The notes beneath the pieces are model-generated. The model worked only from the letters and a program-made list of their open reading frames with translations, was not told where the DNA came from and ran no database searches. Of a stretch of DNA of 12,124 nucleotides, positions 6,263 to 12,124 are shown piece after piece. Source of the stretch: Deltaproteobacteria bacterium (GTDB taxonomy: Bacteria; Myxococcota; Myxococcia; Myxococcales; Myxococcaceae); contig VGRA01000034.1 in assembly GCA_016875515.1 (NCBI GenBank), positions 1 to 12,124 of the forward strand, written 5' to 3'. The translations under genes and the position numbers were made by a program. Numbering within the stretch: the stretch's first letter is position 1; every line of letters begins with the position of its first letter.

Positions 6263-7693
6263 TCAGCGCGCGCCGGATTCCTGCAGCCCGTCCAGCCACG
6301 CGCGGAAGGAAGGGTGGCCGTGCAGCGGCCGAAGGTCCTCGTCCGTCTCCGCGTAGTGGACATCCCGGAAGCCCAGCGGGGCCGCTCGCTCGAGCCACCC
6401 CAGCGCCGCTTCCACATGTCCGGCGCGCGCCCACGCGCACGCCACGTCGTAGGCCGCCTGCGCCGTGGCCCGCTCCCGGAAGGCCGCCTCGCCCGCGGTT
6501 GCCGCCCCCGCGAAGTCCCCGCGGAGGAACAAGAGCCGCTCCGCGCAGGCCCACGCCGCCCCGGCGTCCACCCCCGGCAGCGCGCGCGCCTCCGCCTCGC
6601 GTCCCGCACGGAGGAGCGCCCCCGCGTACTCGTGCAGCACCGTGGCGTCCCCCGTCTCCTCAGCCGCCTGCGCCCAGAGCGGCAGCGCGCGCCCCTCGTC
6701 CCCCACCAGCGAGAAGGCCGCGGCGAGCGCCTGCGGCTCCACCGTCGCCCCCGCCCCCACCTGGCTGAAGTGGTCCAGCGCGCGCCGCCCCTGTCCCAGC
6801 TTCACTGCCGCCCACCCCAGCAGGTGCTGGAAGCGGCCGCGCAGCGACGGCGTCATCTCCAGGGCCAGCGCCCGCTCCCCCATCCGCTGCGCCTCGTCCA
6901 GCCGGCCCGCCTGGAACAGGGACACCGCCTCGCGGAAGGCCACCTCGGACGGATGCGAGGGCTCGAGCGCCGGCATCTCCCCGCGCTGGTACGCCCCCAC
7001 CATCTGCACCGCGCGGATGCCCACCATCACCACCAACAGCAGGGTGAGCATGCCGCCCGTCCGCAGCGCGAACAGCCCGAGCGCCACCGCCAGCACCAGC
7101 GTCAGCACCTGCGCGAACAGGAAGCCCACGCGCCCGAACACCCGGATGAGCACCGCGGTGGCCACCTGCCCGCCGTCCAGCGGCGCAATGGGCAGCAGGT
7201 TGAACACGCTCCACACCCCGTTCATCTGCGCCAATTGGTTGAGCACCAGCGCCGCCGTCGTCCCGCCTGGCACCAGGTGCACCCCAATGAGCGCCAGCAG
7301 GCACAGGAGCAGCCCCATCCCCGGCCCCGCCAGCGTGAGCGTCACCTCCTTGAACCACGGGATGGTCTCGTTGGCGTTGGGGCGCGTCAGCCCTCCCAGC
7401 GCCACCAGGTCCACCGTGGGCCGGTACCCGAACGCCAGCGAGACGAAGGCGTGCCCCAGTTCATGCGCGAGGATGGACACGAAGGCCATGGCCACGAAGA
7501 GCCCCACCCAGGCCGCCATGGCCGCCCCCTGGCCGGGGAGCGACGGGTCTGCGAGCGCGCTCGCGGGCCATGCGCCGTGCGGGGGTGGACGCCAGCTCCA
7601 GCCCAGCAGCGCGGAGAACAGCAGGTGCGAGCCGTGGACCTGCACCGGGATGGAACCCACGTTGAAGCGGAACATGGCCGTGGGGGCGAGCAT
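6263..7693 (-). CDS. M50-family (site-2-protease-like) membrane metalloprotease with C-terminal TPR-like region
   Basis: The protein is about 476 residues. The N-terminal half is an M50 zinc protease that cuts within membranes: HELGH at residues 77-81 (two Zn ligands and the catalytic Glu) and the third-ligand motif NLLPIAPLDGG at 165-175 (D173), set among about five to six hydrophobic segments. From about residue 250 the protein is soluble, alanine-rich and made of TPR-like helix pairs (for example EAVSLFQAGRLDEAQRMGE), ending with YETDEDLRPL-like repeats (seen as HYAETDEDLRPLHGHPSF). The start taken is ATG 7693; ATG 7675 gives the compact MFRFNVGSIPV start and is equally possible, since neither has a strong Shine-Dalgarno. 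It is divergent from dusB across 56 bases. In the family, such proteins release regulators from membranes; the partner here is unknown. The TPR part may recruit substrate. Confidence 0.88.
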   Translation of the reverse strand: MLAPTAMFRFNVGSIPVQVHGSHLLFSALLGWSWRPPPHGAWPASALADPSLPGQGAAMAAWVGLFVAMAFVSILAHELGHAFVSLAFGYRPTVDLVALGGLTRPNANETIPWFKEVTLTLAGPGMGLLLCLLALIGVHLVPGGTTAALVLNQLAQMNGVWSVFNLLPIAPLDGGQVATAVLIRVFGRVGFLFAQVLTLVLAVALGLFALRTGGMLTLLLVVMVGIRAVQMVGAYQRGEMPALEPSHPSEVAFREAVSLFQAGRLDEAQRMGERALALEMTPSLRGRFQHLLGWAAVKLGQGRRALDHFSQVGAGATVEPQALAAAFSLVGDEGRALPLWAQAAEETGDATVLHEYAGALLRAGREAEARALPGVDAGAAWACAERLLFLRGDFAGAATAGEAAFRERATAQAAYDVACAWARAGHVEAALGWLERAAPLGFRDVHYAETDEDLRPLHGHPSFRAWLDGLQESGAR

Positions 7694-7749
7694 AACGGCC
7701 CGCCGGGGTGGCCGCAGGGGGGACCTTCCGCTAAGAGCCGGCGCCTGCC

Positions 7750-8766
7750 ATGCCACAGCTCGGTCCCTATGCGCTGAAGAACCCGTGGGTGCTCGCCCCC
7801 ATGGCGGGCGTGAGCGAGATGCCCTTCCGCGTGCTCGCCTTCCGCATGGGCGCGGGGCTGTGCCCCACGGAGCTCGTCTCCGCCCAGGGGCTCATGCGGA
7901 TGAACCCGCGCACCGTGCGCTACCTCCGCCACGACGCGGAGGTGGAGCGCCCCTACGTGCTGCAGGTGTTCGGCGGGGAGCCGGACGTGATGGCCCGCGC
8001 CTCGGTCATGGGCAAGGAGGCCGGCGCCCAGGTCATCGACATCAACATGGGTTGCCCGGTGAAGAAGGTCACCCGCTCGGGGGCCGGCAGCGCGCTCCTG
8101 TGCGACGTGCCGCGCGCCGCGGACGTGGTCCGCGCCATCCGCGAGGCCACCTTGCTGCCCGTCACCGCGAAAATCCGCACCGGCTGGGACGCGAACAGCC
8201 GCAACTACGTGGAGGTGGCCTCTGCGCTGGTGGACGCGGGGGCCTCTGCCATTGCCATGCACGGCCGCACGCGCGCGCAGGGCTACTCGGGCAAGGCAGA
8301 CTGGGACACCATCCGGCAGCTGAAGGCGGCCCTTCCCGGGACGCTCGTCATCGGCAACGGGGACGTGAAGACGGTGGAGGACGCCCACCGCATGCTCGAG
8401 CAGACTCGCTGTGACGCGGTGATGATTGGCCGAGGCGCGCTGGGCAACCCTTGGATATTCCGCCAGCTCAACGGCGGCCTGCCCCCGGACAACGACGAGC
8501 GCTGCGCCGTGGTGCTCGCGCACTTCGAGACCCACTGCGCCTTCGCGGGCGAGGAGCTGGCCGCGGTCCGGAGTTTCCGCAAGCACCTGGCCTGGTATGC
8601 CCACGGGCTCCGGGGCGCGTCCGCCTTCCGCGCCGAGGTCAACACGCTCGACCGCGGCGAAGCGGTCCACGCCGCCGTGCGTCGCTTCTTCCAGGAGGCA
8701 GAGGCGGACGCGGAGGCCGCCGCCTCGGATGACTACGACCTGGACTACCGCACCGCGCTCGGTTGA
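7750..8766 (+). CDS. dusB: tRNA-dihydrouridine synthase, DusB-like
   Basis: This FMN- and NADPH-dependent cytoplasmic enzyme reduces specific uridines in tRNA to dihydrouridine. The 338-residue product has the usual DusB length. Motifs are APMAGVSEMPFR at residues 16-27 (FMN site), INMGCPVKKV with the catalytic C102, TAKIRTGWD, HGRTRAQGYSG, IGNGDV and IGRGALGNPWIF (phosphate-binding loop). The sequence MGCPVKKVTRSGAGSALL resembles DusB more than DusA or DusC. The ATG at 7750 has no strong ribosome site; AAGAG lies somewhat far upstream. A poorly conserved acidic Ala/Glu/Asp-rich tail ends the protein. It converges on the M20 peptidase gene with 35 bases between stops and no obvious terminator. 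Confidence 0.94.
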   Translation: MPQLGPYALKNPWVLAPMAGVSEMPFRVLAFRMGAGLCPTELVSAQGLMRMNPRTVRYLRHDAEVERPYVLQVFGGEPDVMARASVMGKEAGAQVIDINMGCPVKKVTRSGAGSALLCDVPRAADVVRAIREATLLPVTAKIRTGWDANSRNYVEVASALVDAGASAIAMHGRTRAQGYSGKADWDTIRQLKAALPGTLVIGNGDVKTVEDAHRMLEQTRCDAVMIGRGALGNPWIFRQLNGGLPPDNDERCAVVLAHFETHCAFAGEELAAVRSFRKHLAWYAHGLRGASAFRAEVNTLDRGEAVHAAVRRFFQEAEADAEAAASDDYDLDYRTALG

Positions 8767-8801
8767 ACCGGATTGAACAGCGGCGTGCGTGGGCGGGCAG
8801 G

Positions 8802-10145
8802 TCAGGTGCACCAGCGGCGCACCACGTCCAGCAGCACCTCCAGCCCGCGGTGGAACCCCTCCACGGGAATCCGCTCGTCGTCCCCGTGGTAGAGCGCAGA
8901 GAAGCTCACCGCGGGGGCGCGGGGGAAGACCACCGGGGAGAAGCCGTAGAAGGTCGTCCCCAGCCGCGTGAAGGGGGCCGCGTCCGTGAAGCCGGGCACC
9001 AGCAGCGGCACCGGCACTCCCTCCGGGTCCAATGACGCCACCGCCGCTGCCAGGTGCCGGTACATGCCCGTGTCCGGCGAGGCCTCCACCGCCTCCAGGG
9101 ACCTCAAGAGCTCCAGCTTCACGTCCGGGCCCAGCACCTTCCGCAGTTCCGCCTCCAGCTCCTCCGGGCCGTCGCCCGGCACCGTGCGCCCGTCCAGCTC
9201 CGCCTCCGCGAAGGACGGGATGACGTTGGTCTTGGTGCCCGCCCGCAGCACCGTGGGCGTGGCCGTGTTCCGCAGCAGCGCGGACAGGCTCCGGCGCGTC
9301 CCCTCGTCCGGGATGCGCCCCAGCGCCCAGCGGCCCAGGGCAGGGTTCAGCAGCAGGCGTAGGACGAAATTGCCGGGAAAGCCGCTCGCCCCGGCGAAGC
9401 CCTCCACCATCTCGCGCGCCGTCCGGGTGGCCTTGAAGGGCAGGGCGGTGGGGTGCAGCCGCCCGAGCGCGGCGGACAGGCGCACCACCGGGTTGTCCTC
9501 GCGCGGCGTGGAGCCGTGGCCCGGAGAGCCCTCCACCCGCGCCCGGAACCAGGCCATCCCCTTCTGCGCCACCATGATGGGGTACAGCCGCGCGCCCCGC
9601 AGCGGCTGCGTGTAGCCGCCAATCTCCCCAAGCGCGTACTCGGCGCGGACCAGGTCCGGGTGCTCGTTCACCAGGAACTCGCTGCCCAGCCGGCACCCCG
9701 CCTCCTCGTCTGCCACGCCGGCGAAGATGACGTCCCGGCGCAGGGGCGCCCCCTCGCGCCGCAGCAGCTTGAGCACCATGGTGGACATGGCCGCCATGTT
9801 CTTCATGTCGATGGCGCCACGGCCGTACAGCCAGCCGTCCTCCACCACCGCGGCGAAGGGCGGGTGGCGCCAGCGGGCGGCCTCCGCCGCCACCACGTCC
9901 AGGTGCGCAGTGAGCAGCAGCGGCGGCAGCTCCCCCGTGCCCTTCAGCCGCGCCACCACCGACGTCCGGTCCTTCTCCTTCTCCAGCAGCTGCGGCTCCA
10001 CCCCGTCCGCGCGCAGCGACTGGGCGAGCAGCTCTGCCGCGGCACGCTCCAGCCCCGGCGGGTTGGTGGTGTCCAGCCGGATGAGCGCCTGCAGCAGCCC
10101 GAGCGCCTCGTCCCGCACGGCGGTGGGGAGGGCGGGGGCGGTCAC
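8802..10145 (-). CDS. M20/M25/M40-family zinc metallopeptidase (carboxypeptidase or amidohydrolase-like)
   Basis: This is a 447-residue co-catalytic zinc hydrolase of the ArgE/DapE/ACY1/CPG2 group. Counting from GTG 10145, LLTAHLDVV carries metal ligand H81 and catalytic D83, GRGAIDMKNMAA carries bridging D113, DEEAG carries general base E147 and ligand E148, and GHGSTP at about 209-214 belongs to the dimerisation (lid) domain. LYHGDDERIPVEGF near the C-terminus carries the last His ligand. The RWRHPPFAAVVEDGWLYGRGA stretch is like Gly-X carboxypeptidases/PM20D1-type members. No signal peptide is seen, so it is cytoplasmic. GTG 10145 overlaps the glucosidase stop by 4 bases (GTGA) with GGGAG 9 bases upstream; GTG 10151 is the alternative but leaves only 3 bases to the GGGAG. 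Translational coupling with the glucosidase is likely. Substrate not readable. Confidence 0.9.
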   Translation of the reverse strand: MTAPALPTAVRDEALGLLQALIRLDTTNPPGLERAAAELLAQSLRADGVEPQLLEKEKDRTSVVARLKGTGELPPLLLTAHLDVVAAEAARWRHPPFAAVVEDGWLYGRGAIDMKNMAAMSTMVLKLLRREGAPLRRDVIFAGVADEEAGCRLGSEFLVNEHPDLVRAEYALGEIGGYTQPLRGARLYPIMVAQKGMAWFRARVEGSPGHGSTPREDNPVVRLSAALGRLHPTALPFKATRTAREMVEGFAGASGFPGNFVLRLLLNPALGRWALGRIPDEGTRRSLSALLRNTATPTVLRAGTKTNVIPSFAEAELDGRTVPGDGPEELEAELRKVLGPDVKLELLRSLEAVEASPDTGMYRHLAAAVASLDPEGVPVPLLVPGFTDAAPFTRLGTTFYGFSPVVFPRAPAVSFSALYHGDDERIPVEGFHRGLEVLLDVVRRWCT

Positions 10146-11446
10146 TTCCACGAGCTCCCGTCCGGAGGCGCCATCAGCGTGCGCGTGGTGGCCACGGTGC
10201 GGAAGTAGTCACACGCCGGCGTGCGCTTGCGCTCCAGCGTCTGGAAGTCCACCTGGTACAGGCCGAAGCGCGGTCCCCAGCCCTCCAGCCACTCGAAATT
10301 GTCCATCAGGCTCCAGTGTAAGTAGCCGCGCACGTCCGTGCCCCCGGCCACCGCGTCCAGCAGTTGCAGCCAGTGCTCGTAGAGGTAGCGGCAGCGGCGC
10401 TCCCCCGAGCGGTCGTCCACGCCGTTCTCCGTCACCCACACCGGCAGGCCGTACGCGCGCGCCTCCCTCAGCATCTGCCCGAAGCCGTCCGGGTAGTACT
10501 CCCAGCCAATGTCCGTGAGTCCCCGCTTGCGTGGATCCTTGAAGCGGAAGTCCAGGTAGGGCGGCTTCGTCACGAAGCGCAGGTGGGCGCGCGAGTAGTA
10601 GTTGATGCCCAAGAAGTCCATGCTGTCCCGCGCCCCGTCCAGCCGGACGCGCGCGCTGGCAATCCCGGGCATGAACAGCCGCAGCTCGCCGTCACACAGC
10701 GCGCGGAGGAAGGCGTGGTTGTAGGCCTCCGAGCCCAGCCGCACGAGCGCGCGGTCCAGCGGGTGCCACATCCGGTCCGGCGCGAACGCCAGCTGGTTCT
10801 GGCTGATGCCCAGGGGCAGCTTGCCGGCATGCGCGTGCACCTCCTCGCGCGCCGCCGCGTGCGCCCGGCCCATGTTGGCCAGCGCCGCCACCGCCCGGGC
10901 CCCGTCCGCAATCCCCGGTGGAATCACGCCCTGCAGGTAGCCGCCGAGCAGCAGCACCATGGGCTCGTTGAAGGTGATGACCAGTGCGTCCAGCCCGCGC
11001 AGCACCTGCTCGGCGCACAGCCGCGCGTAGCGGCGGAACTCCGCCACGCTCGCCGGCTCGTGCCACGGCGTCTGCGCGTGGAACCACTTCGGGTGCGTGA
11101 AGTGGTGCAGCGTCACCACCGGCCGCACCCCCGCGGCTTGCATCCGCTGCAGCCGCGCGCGGTACTCGGCGAGCACCGCCTCGTCCACCCGCCCGCGCTC
11201 CGGCTCCACCCGGGCCCACTCGATGGAGACGCGGAACGCCGTTGCCCCCACGTCCTTCGTGAGCTGTACGTCCTCGTCGAAGCGGTTCCAGTGGTCAACG
11301 CCCAGACCGCAGCGGGCGTTGGGGTCCTTGCACTTTCCTGCGCGCTCCCAGTCGCTCCAGTCGTTCTCGATGTTGCCTTCCACCTGGTACGCGGCCGTGG
11401 CCACGCCGAAGGTGAAGCCGTCCGGGAATTTTCGCTCGCTCGACAT
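10142..11446 (-). CDS. Glycoside hydrolase family 1 beta-glucosidase
   Basis: This 434-residue GH1 (beta/alpha)8-barrel retaining beta-glycosidase probably cleaves cello-oligosaccharides, aryl-glucosides or similar in the cytoplasm; no signal peptide is present. The N-terminal GH1 signature FPDGFTFGVATAAYQVEGN begins at residue 7. The acid/base Glu is E161 in TFNEP and the nucleophile is E340 in VTENG. The aglycone/glucose-binding NFEWLEGWGPRFGLYQVDF is near the end. The length is slightly short but typical. The start is ATG 11446, with GGAGG 6 bases upstream; the frame stays open to 11503. The first gene of a two-gene unit with the M20 peptidase, it is divergent from the Lys-rich peptide across 170 bases. 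Beta-glucosidase versus beta-galactosidase or 6-phospho specificity cannot be settled by eye. Confidence 0.94.
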   Translation of the reverse strand: MSSERKFPDGFTFGVATAAYQVEGNIENDWSDWERAGKCKDPNARCGLGVDHWNRFDEDVQLTKDVGATAFRVSIEWARVEPERGRVDEAVLAEYRARLQRMQAAGVRPVVTLHHFTHPKWFHAQTPWHEPASVAEFRRYARLCAEQVLRGLDALVITFNEPMVLLLGGYLQGVIPPGIADGARAVAALANMGRAHAAAREEVHAHAGKLPLGISQNQLAFAPDRMWHPLDRALVRLGSEAYNHAFLRALCDGELRLFMPGIASARVRLDGARDSMDFLGINYYSRAHLRFVTKPPYLDFRFKDPRKRGLTDIGWEYYPDGFGQMLREARAYGLPVWVTENGVDDRSGERRCRYLYEHWLQLLDAVAGGTDVRGYLHWSLMDNFEWLEGWGPRFGLYQVDFQTLERKRTPACDYFRTVATTRTLMAPPDGSSWK

Positions 11447-11616
11447 GCGCGCCTCCACGGTAGTGCGCGCCTCCGCGGCCGGAAAGTTCGGGGCCGCGCG
11501 CACCGCGCACGTTTCAGCTTCGTTGACACGCGATCGCTTGCTCTCTACTGTCTGCCGCGTGGCTCGCGCACTTCATGTCGAAGCGCAGGTCATCCAAACC
11601 AACGGAGGGACACACA
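11447..11616. other. Divergent intergenic region between the glucosidase and the Lys-rich peptide gene
   Basis: This 170-base spacer is the largest in the window. It holds the plus-strand TTGACA/TACTGT promoter, a short leader and a GGAGG ribosome site for the 32-residue peptide, and a GGAGG site for the leftward glucosidase. No clear minus-strand promoter, riboswitch or tRNA was seen. Confidence 0.5.
11523..11551 (+). promoter_or_regulatory. Sigma70-like promoter of the Lys/Ala/Pro peptide gene
   Basis: A perfect -35 TTGACA at 11523-11528 is followed after 17 bases by TACTGT at 11546-11551, which keeps the key T-A-x-x-x-T of a -10 box. Transcription would start near 11558, giving an untranslated leader of about 60 bases before the ATG at 11617. 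An 8-base palindrome GCGATCGC lies in the spacer (11530-11537). Confidence 0.6.
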
Positions 11617-11715
11617 ATGGCTGCTAAGAAGGCTGCTGCGAAGAAGGCTCCTGCGAAGAAGGCTCCCGCGAAGAAGGCCGCTGCGAAGAAGGCCCCCGCG
11701 AAGAAGAAGGCGTAG
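11617..11715 (+). CDS. Lys/Ala/Pro-rich 32-residue histone H1-tail-like peptide
   Basis: The ATG at 11617 has a strong GGAGG 8 bases upstream and the gene ends at TAG 11713-11715. The product is composed only of Met, Ala, Lys and Pro: about six five-residue units of the type KKAPA or KKAAA, ending in a run of three Lys. It has no hydrophobic segment and a charge of roughly +13. Such repeats are found in C-terminal tails of histone H1-like and other bacterial nucleic-acid-binding proteins, so binding DNA or RNA is the natural guess, but here the tail stands alone without a folded domain. Codons shift from GCT to GCG/GCC along the gene. Its own promoter and a following hairpin indicate a monocistronic and probably well expressed gene. 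Too short for many gene finders. Confidence 0.75.
   Translation: MAAKKAAAKKAPAKKAPAKKAAAKKAPAKKKA
11626..11712 (+). repeat. Imperfect 15-base tandem repeat encoding KKA(P/A)A units
   Basis: The unit is AAG-AAG-GCN-(CCN or GCN)-GCG, repeated about six times with third-position changes. This type of repeat can gain or lose units by slippage without breaking the frame, so peptide length may vary among relatives (inference). Confidence 0.65.
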
Positions 11716-11727
11716 TCTTCTCGCTGT

Positions 11728-11745
11728 CACCACCTCACGGTGGTG
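11728..11745 (+). terminator. Small hairpin after the Lys-rich peptide gene
   Basis: CACCACC at 11728-11734 and GGTGGTG at 11739-11745 form a perfect 7-base-pair stem with a TCAC loop, 13 bases after the stop codon. No T-run follows, so it may protect the 3' end or assist the stronger hairpin downstream rather than terminate alone. Confidence 0.4.
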
Positions 11746-11753
11746 GCGCACTA

Positions 11754-11785
11754 CGGCCCGGCAGACCTCGCGTCTGGCCGGGCCG
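11754..11785 (+). terminator. Strong GC-rich hairpin, probable terminator before the NFACT-like gene
   Basis: The arm CGGCCCGGCAGAC (11754-11766) pairs with GTCTGGCCGGGCCG (11772-11785) around a CTCGC loop: 13 base pairs with a single bulged C. It ends about 20 bases before the next start codon. The tail TCGTGT is only weakly T-rich, as is common in very GC-rich genomes. It would insulate the peptide gene from the next gene. Confidence 0.55.
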
Positions 11786-11806
11786 TCGTGTATCCGGCCC
11801 TCCACC

Positions 11807-12124
11807 ATGTCCCTGCGCCCCGCGGAGCTCGCCGAGCTCGCCACCGAGTTGAACGCGCAGCTGCGCGGCGCGTTCCTGCAGAAGGCCTGGGTGCCGGACC
11901 GCTCCACCGCCTACCTTGAGCTGCGCCAGCCCGGGCGTTCCACGCGGCTGTGCCTGTGCACCGCGCCCGGGCTGGGTCGCATCTGCGTGGCGGACGCGCG
12001 CGCCACCTCCGAACAGGCGGCACCCCTGCAGCGCGCCGTGCGCCAGCACCTCACCGGGGCACAGCTGCTGCGCGCCGCCGCGGCCGGCGCGCGGCTGCGG
12101 CTGGAGTTCGCCACCCGCGCGGGG
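11807..12124 (+). CDS. NFACT-family (RqcH/FbpA-like) protein, N-terminal part (runs off the window)
   Basis: This is the first 106 residues of an open frame from ATG 11807 to the right edge. The opening SLRPAELAELATELNAQLRG, followed by AFLQKAW, AYLELRQPG, RLCLC and the QRAVRQHLTGAQL stretch, matches the N-terminal NFACT-N domain pattern (initial helix, QK-x-x-x-P strand, LELR-x-PG, then R-x-HL-x-G). NFACT proteins include RqcH, which binds obstructed 50S subunits and adds Ala tails during ribosome rescue; others were named fibronectin-binding proteins. The later coiled-coil and NFACT-R parts are outside the window, so full RqcH activity cannot be judged. The start has no clear Shine-Dalgarno. 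Homology is read by eye, with fair confidence. Confidence 0.68.
   Translation, partial: MSLRPAELAELATELNAQLRGAFLQKAWVPDRSTAYLELRQPGRSTRLCLCTAPGLGRICVADARATSEQAAPLQRAVRQHLTGAQLLRAAAAGARLRLEFATRAG

Noticed and set aside
8767..8801. A bidirectional terminator between dusB and the M20 peptidase gene
   Set aside because: The 35-base gap shows no stable hairpin with a T-run on either strand.
7387..9696. Long minus-strand open frame (769 codons) crossing dusB, the M50 gene end and the M20 peptidase
   Set aside because: It runs out of frame through recognised genes on both strands and has no domain signal; it is a GC-bias shadow.
11530..11537. GCGATCGC palindrome as a repeat-family site or operator
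   Set aside because: I saw it only once in the window and it is short; it is noted only as lying in the promoter spacer.
11590..11907. Minus-strand open frame with Leu/Arg repeats opposite the Lys-rich peptide
   Set aside because: Its repeat is simply the reverse complement of the AAGAAGGCN units. The sense strand has the promoter and ribosome site.

Overview
The window is very GC-rich, gene-dense DNA, most likely from a myxobacterium (Myxococcota, Myxococcus/Corallococcus/Stigmatella-like). The evidence is strong G/C third-position bias, secreted cysteine-rich trypsin-like proteases ending in Cys-hydrophobic-Arg cluster (MYXO-CTERM-type) tails, and a tiny Lys/Ala/Pro histone-tail-like peptide. 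The taxonomic call is inference from these traits. No rRNA, tRNA, CRISPR or insertion sequence is visible, and no gene-free stretch reaches 300 bases; the longest is about 170 bases, at 11447-11616.

Layout. A tight minus-strand series runs from 4427 leftwards: a double trypsin-like protease (1395-4427), a YdjC/ChbG-family deacetylase (647-1387), the queuosine-pathway enzyme QueF (254-643) and the start of an ABC-transporter ATPase cut by the window edge (1-251). Spacings are 7, 3 and 2 bases, so this is probably one operon. Divergent from it on the plus strand is a peroxiredoxin-like gene (4475-5170) whose reading frame contains an in-frame TGA exactly where the family has its catalytic Cys, followed by a strong hairpin: a likely selenoprotein. 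Convergent with it is a minus-strand membrane fatty-acid desaturase (5184-6188), preceded by a membrane M50 metalloprotease with a TPR tail (6263-7693). Next come divergent dusB (7750-8766, plus) and a translationally coupled minus-strand pair, a GH1 beta-glucosidase (10142-11446) then an M20 peptidase (8802-10145). At the right end a plus-strand 32-residue Lys/Ala/Pro peptide (11617-11715) has its own consensus-like promoter and a downstream hairpin, followed by the start of an NFACT/RqcH-like gene (11807 to the edge).

Functionally this is mostly housekeeping and degradative content: tRNA modification (queF, dusB), secreted proteolysis, peptide and beta-glucoside turnover, lipid desaturation and redox defence. 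Two items stand out. The first is the candidate selenocysteine peroxiredoxin with a SECIS-like hairpin, which an automated pipeline would probably split or call a pseudogene. The second is an in-frame fusion of two complete lipoprotein/MYXO-CTERM proteases, in which the Arg cluster ending the first sorting tail is also the basic n-region of the second lipoprotein signal.
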